The translations under genes were made by a program, and so were the position numbers. A DNA stretch of 64,000 bases from VRUE01 sp045805805 (GTDB lineage Bacteria; Actinomycetota; Thermoleophilia; Solirubrobacterales; 70-9). Shown here in pieces: positions 59,076 through 64,000 of the stretch (within the stretch, counting starts at the first letter, position 1; each line of letters starts with the position of its first letter). The notes under the pieces were generated by a model, which worked only from the letters and a program-made list of their open reading frames with translations, did not search any database and was not told the origin of the DNA. The stretch lies in the NCBI GenBank assembly GCA_045805805.1, contig JBJMKO010000047.1, forward strand, positions 34,878 to 98,877, in the 5' to 3' direction.

Positions 59076-59617
59076 CCGGCGATGTGCAGCCGGCCCGCGA
59101 CAAGCTGAGCGAACGAGCCCAGCTGACGGTCGCCGACATGCGCCGCCTGTCGCAGCTGGGCAGCTTCGACCTCGTCTGGTCGCTCAACGACTCGGTCCAA
59201 CTGCCTGCTCGACTGCGACCAGCTCGAGCTGGCGCTCGGGAGGATGCGAGAGAACCTGGCTGACGAAGGCCTCCTCGTCTTCGACCTCAACACGCTCCTC
59301 ACCTACCGCACCTTCTTCGCCGAGCGGGCACGTCGTCGATCGCGATGGCCGGCGCCTCATCTGGCACGGCGAGGCCATCCGCGAGCTGGCGCCAGGCTCG
59401 ATCGCGACCGCCCGCTTCGAAGTCGAGGACGAGGCGGCGAGTACCCACGTCCACCGGCAGCGCCACTTCCCCGAGCGGGAGATTCCGCGACGCTCTCGAG
59501 GGCGCCGGACTGGAGACTCTCGACATCCTCGGCCAAGACGAGGAGGGCGGAATCCACCCGGGCCTAGATGAACTGACTCACGTCAAGGCGCTGTACGTGG
59601 CGCGCAGAGCGCACTGA
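59076..59617 (+). pseudogene. Methyltransferase remnant, paralogue of the ThiF-locus enzyme
   Basis: Three frames together give DVQPARDKLSERAQLTVADM, FDLVWSLNDSV, LLDCDQLELALGRMRENLADEGLLVFDLNTLLTYRTFF, GRRLIWHGEAIRELAPGSI, THVHRQRHFPERE and LETLDILGQDEEGGIHPGLDELTHVKALYVARRA, in the order of the intact protein at 50664-51455. Frame breaks lie near 59198, 59326 and 59483, and the first about 90 residues with motif I are missing. It is a clear pseudogene. Confidence 0.85.
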
Positions 59618-59623
59618 GCACAG

Positions 59624-59896
59624 CTAGGCAGCGGACTTGCTCTTGTAGTACTCCGCGTTGATCTCGGCGTATTTGGCCCACTCGGCCGGAAGCTGATCCT
59701 CGGCAAAGCAGGCGTCGACCGGGCAGGCCTCGACGCAGGCGTCGCAGTCGATGCACTCGTCCGGATCTATGTAGAGCATCTCCACCGAGTCGTAGTCGGG
59801 CTCGTCCGGCGTCGGGTGGATGCAGTCGACGGGACAGACCTCGACGCACGAGTTGTCCTTAGTGCCGATGCACGGCTCGGCGATGACGTAGGTCAT
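59624..59896 (-). CDS. fdxA: Seven-iron (3Fe-4S/4Fe-4S) ferredoxin
   Basis: A 90-aa ferredoxin of the FdxA type. Cluster cysteines: C9, C17, C21 and C25 in PCIGTKDNSCVEVCPVDCI and C48, C51, C54, C58 in ECIDCDACVEACPVD. MTYVIAEPC is the usual start, with the ATG at 59896. It is a general low-potential electron carrier and a possible donor for oxygenases or P450, though not next to them. Confidence 0.95.
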   Translation of the reverse strand: MTYVIAEPCIGTKDNSCVEVCPVDCIHPTPDEPDYDSVEMLYIDPDECIDCDACVEACPVDACFAEDQLPAEWAKYAEINAEYYKSKSAA

Positions 59897-60019
59897 ACGA
59901 GACTTTCTCCTGGTTCGTCTTTTCGGTGCGCAGCGAGGAGCCTGGCTCCCACCAACGGCGCGAGCGCACATTTTACGGATTGCGCGGCGGGAGAGCACCA
60001 CCACTAGCATCGGCCCTCG

Positions 60020-60901
60020 ATGCTGCTGCTCACCGGGGCAACTGGAAGCGTTGGATCGCGGCTGCTGCCGCTGCTGCTCGAGGGCGGCGAGGACGTGCGC
60101 TGCCTGGTGCGCGAGCCGCGCCGGCTGGGGCCGCGACGGGTCGACGTGCAGATCGTCCTCGGCGACCTCGGCGAGATGTCGGACCCCTATCTGGTGCGCC
60201 AGGCGCTGCGCGGCGTCGACACCGTGATCCACCTGGCGGCGACGATCCGCGACCAGCCGCCACACCGAATCGAGGAGCTGAACGGGCTGGCAAGCGTGCG
60301 CCTGCTGCGTGCGGCCGAGCGCAGTGGCGTCAAGCGCTTCGTCTTCTTCAGCGCTCTCAACGCCTCCCTCGCCCAACGCACCCGCTTCTTTCGCGCCAAG
60401 TGGCTGGCGGAGCAGGCGGTCACCTCCTCACCCCTGGAGACGACGGTCTTCGCTCCCTCGATCGTCTACGACCGCTCGGACCCGTGGGTGACGCTGCTGC
60501 GTCGCTTCTCCTTCCTGCCGGTGCTGCCGGTTTCCGGCGAGGGCCGGGCGCGCTTCGAGCCGATCTGGGCGCAGGACGCCGCTTGCTGCGTGGTCGCCGC
60601 ACTGGATCGGAGTGACCGGGAGCGCTACGAGTTGGCCGGGCCGGAGGTCCTCAGCTACGACGAGATGTCCGACCTCGTCAGCCGGGTCGCGGGCCGACCC
60701 CGCCGGCTCGTCCACATGCCGCTGCCGCTGGTCCGCGCGGGGCTGATTGCGACCCGCTCCGTTATCGGCGAGGCCGTGTTCGCTACCTGGGAGGAGGCAG
60801 AGCTGATGGAGGTCCCGATGGTGAGCGAACGAGGTACGCACGACGCCGTGGAGCTCGGGGTCGAGCCCAGGAGGATGGTCGATGTCCTGGAGAAATCCTA
60901 G
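60020..60901 (+). CDS. NAD(P)-binding Rossmann protein, atypical SDR / NmrA-like
   Basis: A 293-aa protein with the dinucleotide loop LLTGATGSVGSRLLPLLL, a DL-containing strand (VLGDLGEM), VDTVIHLAA and SGVKRFVFFSALNA. It belongs to the atypical SDR group that includes complex I NDUFA9-like and NmrA-like proteins, which bind but often do not turn over NAD(P). Its end overlaps the glycosidase-like gene by 20 bases, so the two are probably cotranscribed. Confidence 0.85.
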   Translation: MLLLTGATGSVGSRLLPLLLEGGEDVRCLVREPRRLGPRRVDVQIVLGDLGEMSDPYLVRQALRGVDTVIHLAATIRDQPPHRIEELNGLASVRLLRAAERSGVKRFVFFSALNASLAQRTRFFRAKWLAEQAVTSSPLETTVFAPSIVYDRSDPWVTLLRRFSFLPVLPVSGEGRARFEPIWAQDAACCVVAALDRSDRERYELAGPEVLSYDEMSDLVSRVAGRPRRLVHMPLPLVRAGLIATRSVIGEAVFATWEEAELMEVPMVSERGTHDAVELGVEPRRMVDVLEKS

Positions 60902-61982
60902 GCACGCGGCAGCTCTCGCGGTTGCCGTTGCGGCGATCGCATCGGCCGGGGGTGCGACCCCGGCTTCCGCGCTGACCCTGGTCCCGCCGAAGCCGGGCGT
61001 CCTCTTCGGGGTCAGCGACCGGGGGACGACGGAGGATTTCAACGAATTCACCGGACTCCTCGCCAAGCACCCCGCCCTGATGGAGACCTTCCATCCCTGG
61101 GGGAACAGCCTCAACCAGGCATTCGAACGCTGGCGCGAAACCTCGACGCGACCGATCCTGCACATCTCGACCCAGGACGACCAGAGCCTGGCGGAGCTGA
61201 TCACCCCCGAGCAGATCGCGCTCGGGGCGGGCGACGACTACTTGCTCCAGCTCAACGACTTCTTCGCCAAACGCGGGTTGCTCGCCTACATCAGGCCGCT
61301 GGGCGAGCCCAATCGCTGCCTCAACGCCTGGTCTGCGGTCAACTGCGACGGCACCCAGCGCGGCGGCGAACACACGGCTGGGTGGTACAAGCAGGCCTTC
61401 CGCCGCATCGTCGCGATCGTGCGCGGCGGCCAGACGCTGGAAGGGATCAACACGACACTGGCCGAAATCGGCCTGCCGCCCGTCAACCGCACCAAAGGGC
61501 CGCCCCCCACGGCCCTGCCGGCGGCGCCGGTGAGCACCATCTGGAGCCCGCTGCCGGGGGGTTCGCCGCGGGTAAAGGGCAACTTTCCCGGCAACTACTG
61601 GCCGGGCGCCCGCTGGGTCGACTGGGCCGGCACCGACTTCTACTCGCAGTATCCGGTCTGGAAAGACCTCAACCGCTTCTACGCCGCCAAACAGTGGAAG
61701 CGCAAGCCCATCTCGATCACCGAGTGGGCCGTCTCCAGCGTTGACGAACCTCGCTTCGTCAAGCAGTTCGTCGCCTGGACGGTCAAGCATCCCCGAGCCC
61801 GCATGCTCGTCTACTACAACGGCTTCGGCACCAGTAGCGAAAACCCCTACGACCTAAGCCTCTACCCCCGCACCACCAATACCCTGCGCCTAAAGCTACG
61901 CCGCCCAACCTTCCTCCAGTACGCCGAATACAACGCCGGCGCCCTCCCCCCACTCCCCCCGGCGCCCCCAAAGTCCCCCTAA
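60882..61982 (+). CDS. Secreted glycoside hydrolase-like protein, paralogue of 17634-18704
   Basis: A 366-aa exported protein with signal peptide (AALAVAVAAIASAGGATPASA). It carries the same barrel pattern as the protein at 17634: GVLFGVSDRGTTEDFNEF, acid/base-type E142 in RPLGEPNRCLN, WVDWAGTDFYS and nucleophile-type E281 in ISITEWAVSS. The C-terminus is Pro-rich. Substrate unknown; clan GH-A (GH26-like) is inferred. Confidence 0.72.
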   Translation: MSWRNPRHAAALAVAVAAIASAGGATPASALTLVPPKPGVLFGVSDRGTTEDFNEFTGLLAKHPALMETFHPWGNSLNQAFERWRETSTRPILHISTQDDQSLAELITPEQIALGAGDDYLLQLNDFFAKRGLLAYIRPLGEPNRCLNAWSAVNCDGTQRGGEHTAGWYKQAFRRIVAIVRGGQTLEGINTTLAEIGLPPVNRTKGPPPTALPAAPVSTIWSPLPGGSPRVKGNFPGNYWPGARWVDWAGTDFYSQYPVWKDLNRFYAAKQWKRKPISITEWAVSSVDEPRFVKQFVAWTVKHPRARMLVYYNGFGTSSENPYDLSLYPRTTNTLRLKLRRPTFLQYAEYNAGALPPLPPAPPKSP

Positions 61983-61989
61983 CACCGGG

Positions 61990-62040
61990 GCCGACGGGCC
62001 GATTTCACGCCATATAGGCGTATCTCAGGCCCGTCGGCGG
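61990..62040. repeat. Palindromic repeat, family C, copy 2 (left end of DUF559 unit)
   Basis: 51 bases matching the reverse complement of 62943-62993 at 49 positions. Itself palindromic: GCCGACGGGCC pairs with GGCCCGTCGGC, and CGCC/GGCG surround the CATATA-type centre. It contains the stop codon of the DUF559 gene (62025-62027) and follows the glycosidase stop by 7 bases. Confidence 0.85.
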
Positions 62041-62942
62041 GGGTTTTGCTGGGCGAGTAGACCGTTGATCGTTTCGGCGAGCCTGCGGGGTTCACGTTCG
62101 ACCTGCTCCCATGTGCAGCGCGATACACGCCAGCCGGCCAGTTGCAAGCGCTGCTCCCGTCGGCGGTCATGTTGGAATGCGGAGTGGGTGTCGTGAAAGC
62201 GACGACTGTCCGCTTCGACGATCAGGCCGGCGTCTCGCCATAGGAAGTCCGGCGTGAGGGAGCCGTTCCCCAAGTCGAGAGAGACGTTGACCTCGGGTCG
62301 CGGCAACCGTGCAGCCGTGCACATACGCAGAAACATTCGCTCCAGCTCGCTACGAGTCCGCTTGGTTTCGGGGTGAAGCTCATCGAGAAGGAGACGCAGC
62401 CGAGCAACACCTCGGCGACCCCGACTGCGCCGAATGAGTCTCCGCATCGCAGCGTGATCGAGAATCCGCAGCACCTCTGCCTCAGCAACGGCCTTCCTCA
62501 GTTCCCAGATGGGAGCTGTGCTGGCAAAATCAAGCAAAGCCCGCTCGACGCTGGTGCAGGGGATTCCGTGAACGCTGGCGCAATCCGAGGAGCGAAGCGA
62601 TTCATGTCGATGAGCATTTATCCCGTCTGGGCTACGGCCACGCCGACCCGGAGCGGTGACGTCGATGGACTCACCTCGATCGGCACACAGTCCCCAGAGC
62701 TGCGCCGCCGACCGGTGCGAAAGCACAGCATCAGGGCCACAGGCGAGTACTGCCGCCATGAACCATCCGTTCCGCGACAACTGCGAGTGGCCGACCGCGT
62801 AAACGCCGTAGTGGATCCGATGCAGCCGCCCGGCGGCAACCCGCTTGTCCACAGCCCGCACTGTCAATCCCAACTCGTTGAGATGTGCAAGCGAAACAAC
62901 ACCGTGCTGTCGATCAGCAACAGCCGCAACAGAAAGATCCAC
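62025..62942 (-). CDS. AbiEi-type HTH plus DUF559 (Vsr/PD-DExK-like) protein
   Basis: A 305-aa protein of a type frequent in actinobacteria. N-terminal winged helix (VAAVADRQHGVVSLAHLNELGLTVRAVDKRVAAGRLHRIHYGVYAVG, about 6-55), a middle AbiEi-like region (LSHRSAAQLWGL), and a C-terminal DUF559 endonuclease-like domain with LTPDFLWRDAGLIVEADSRRFHDT and DRRREQRLQLAGWRVSR. The Asp/Glu-Ala-Asp pattern suggests a nuclease. The GTG at 62942 lies exactly at the inner edge of the upstream repeat, and the stop lies inside the downstream repeat. A longer frame to 63032 exists. Confidence 0.75.
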   Translation of the reverse strand: MDLSVAAVADRQHGVVSLAHLNELGLTVRAVDKRVAAGRLHRIHYGVYAVGHSQLSRNGWFMAAVLACGPDAVLSHRSAAQLWGLCADRGESIDVTAPGRRGRSPDGINAHRHESLRSSDCASVHGIPCTSVERALLDFASTAPIWELRKAVAEAEVLRILDHAAMRRLIRRSRGRRGVARLRLLLDELHPETKRTRSELERMFLRMCTAARLPRPEVNVSLDLGNGSLTPDFLWRDAGLIVEADSRRFHDTHSAFQHDRRREQRLQLAGWRVSRCTWEQVEREPRRLAETINGLLAQQNPRRRA

Positions 62943-62993
62943 CCGCCGACGGGCCTGAGATACGCCAATATGGCGTGAAATCGACCCGTCGGC
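62943..62993. repeat. Palindromic repeat, family C, copy 3 (right end of DUF559 unit)
   Basis: 51 bases inverted relative to 61990-62040, 49 identical. Internal pairing CCGCCGACGGG with CCCGTCGGCGG and CGCC with GGCG around AATAT. It abuts the GTG start of the DUF559 gene. The stretch to 63101 holds no other feature. Confidence 0.85.
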
Positions 62994-63101
62994 GGAAGGG
63001 TGGCGGGGCGGCCTGGGGAACATGGCCGCCACGATTACGGGGAGCGACGCACGGGTGGTGCGCTGAATGTGCCGGATGTGTGACTTCTCTTGCTTGGAAC
63101 G

Positions 63102-63131
63102 CGAGAGGCCCGGCGGTTGCCGGGCCTCTCG
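63102..63131 (-). terminator. Hairpin terminator of groEL
   Basis: CGAGAGGCCCGGC (63102-63114) and its exact complement (63119-63131) enclose a 4-base loop, 48 bases beyond the groEL stop. GC-rich, without a long T-tract. Confidence 0.75.
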
Positions 63132-63178
63132 TCAAAGTCACTCGCCTGTTGGGGCGAGGATACGCCTGGGCAGGCGTC

Positions 63179-64000
63179 CTACATCATGCCGCCCATGTCT
63201 GGCATGCCGCCGGGCATTCCGCCGCCGGCGCCTTCCTTCTCGGGCGGCTCGGCGATGATCGCCTCGGTGACGAGGATGTTCTTCGCGATCGAGGCCGCGT
63301 TCTGCAGCGCCGAGCGCGTCACCATCGTCGGGTCGATCACGCCCGCGGCGATCAGGTCCCCGTACTCGCCGTTGGAGGCGTTGAGGCCTTCACCGGCCTT
63401 CAGGTCGCGGACCTTGTTGACCACGACCGAGCCCTCCAAGCCGGAGTTCTCGGCGATCTGGCGGACCGGCTCCTCGAGCGCGCGGTGGACGATGCGAGCA
63501 CCGGTTGCCTCGTCCGGATCCCCGTGCTTGTCGGCATCGAGGTTGGCCTGGGCGTTGAGCAGAGCCACACCGCCACCCGGCACGACGCCCTCCTCGAGCG
63601 CGGCGCGGGTCGCCTGCAGCGCGTCCTCGACGCGGTGCTTCTTCTCCTTCATCTCGGTCTCGGTGGCAGCGCCGACCTTGACCACGGCGACACCGCCGGC
63701 CAGCTTGGCGAGACGCTCCTGGAGCTTCTCACGGTCGTAGTCGGAGTCGGTGTTGTCGATCTCGTTGCGGATCTGCTGGATGCGGCCCTGCACCTCCTGC
63801 TTCGAGCCGGCGCCCTCGACGATGGTCGTCTCGTCCTTGGTGACGACCACCCGACGCGCCCGGCCGAGGAGCTCGAGGCCGATGTTGTCCAGCTTGAGAC
63901 CGATCTCCTCGGAGACCACCTGGCCGCCGGTGAGGATCGCCATGTCCTGCAGCATCGCCTTGCGGCGCTCGCCGAAGCCGGGGGCCTTGACGGCGACCGA
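63179..64000 (-). CDS. groEL: Chaperonin GroEL, C-terminal part (cut by window edge)
   Basis: The frame enters at the right edge reading VAVKAPGFGERRKAMLQDMAILTGG and runs to the stop, about 273 codons. KAPGFGERRKAMLQDMAILTGG (split for length), RNEIDNTDSDYDREKLQERLAKLAGGVAVVKVGA, RAALEEGVVPGGGVALL and the Gly/Met-rich tail GGGMPGGMPDMGGMM are diagnostic. It belongs to the ATP-driven protein-folding ring. The actinobacterial-type Met/Gly tail suggests the canonical GroEL rather than a His-tailed paralogue. Confidence 0.96.
   Translation of the reverse strand, partial: SVAVKAPGFGERRKAMLQDMAILTGGQVVSEEIGLKLDNIGLELLGRARRVVVTKDETTIVEGAGSKQEVQGRIQQIRNEIDNTDSDYDREKLQERLAKLAGGVAVVKVGAATETEMKEKKHRVEDALQATRAALEEGVVPGGGVALLNAQANLDADKHGDPDEATGARIVHRALEEPVRQIAENSGLEGSVVVNKVRDLKAGEGLNASNGEYGDLIAAGVIDPTMVTRSALQNAASIAKNILVTEAIIAEPPEKEGAGGGMPGGMPDMGGMM

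Noticed and set aside
62943..63032. Upstream start for the DUF559 protein at 63032
   Set aside because: The extra residues are encoded by the palindromic repeat; family similarity begins at the GTG at 62942, though the longer form cannot be excluded.

Overview
The window is GC-rich DNA with an actinobacterial gene repertoire: a long mycobacterial-type transaldolase, an Mrp ATPase without the CxxC pair, a seven-iron ferredoxin, DUF559/AbiEi-type genes and many GTG starts. A member of the Thermoleophilia/Solirubrobacterales is my best guess, but this is an inference. No rRNA, CRISPR array or origin was seen. Three tRNA genes are present: Arg-ACG, Ser-GCT and Ser-UGA.

Layout. 0-15 kb: the start of cytochrome bd oxidase (cydA, cut by the left edge), then nearly the whole pentose phosphate pathway (tkt-tal-pgi, rpiA, pgl, gnd, zwf), interrupted by a Ser/Thr kinase with a beta-propeller, a TolB-like propeller, an FHA-HTH protein and an XRE/nucleotidyltransferase toxin-antitoxin-like pair. 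15-24.7 kb: an FTR1 iron permease, RecQ, a secreted glycosidase-like protein, a PQQ-type propeller, an MBL hydrolase, an MFS exporter and LtrA. 24.7-31.3 kb: a branched-chain-type ABC transporter (substrate-binding protein, LivH, fused LivM-LivG, LivF) with a GntR regulator and a Rieske oxygenase. 31.3-31.85 kb: a gene-free tract of nested inverted repeats holding two inverted copies of a structured element. 31.9-36.1 kb: small redox and hydrolase genes and a P450.

36.15-42.26 kb is a genomic island integrated in tRNA-Arg. It has 45-bp direct att repeats, a frameshifted tyrosine integrase, a RES-Xre toxin-antitoxin pair, a large zinc-ribbon protein with a HEPN-like RX4H motif and an unrecognised 414-aa protein. 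42.3-49.2 kb is housekeeping: thioesterase, enoyl-CoA hydratase, pyruvate kinase, a D-amino-acid deaminase-like enzyme, a lactone oxidase and an MFS transporter.

49.3-52.5 kb is the most interesting locus. It contains two HTH regulators, an 18-codon ORF behind a strong ribosome binding site, a GAAA-capped hairpin, a SAM methyltransferase, and a ThiF-like E1 enzyme with an N-terminal PqqD/RRE-like domain. Three exact copies of a 12-bp palindrome lie at its promoters. It looks like a small, possibly undescribed RiPP-type pathway. A decayed paralogous locus (regulator plus methyltransferase pseudogene) lies at 58-59.6 kb.

52.5-64 kb: a K+ channel, cyclophilin, a large secreted protein, Mrp, ferredoxin, an NAD-binding protein, a second glycosidase-like paralogue, a DUF559 endonuclease-like gene bounded by near-identical inverted repeats, and groEL (cut by the right edge). 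At least five families of long palindromic repeats occupy intergenic gaps across the window. Some sit in divergent promoter gaps, so they are not simply terminators.
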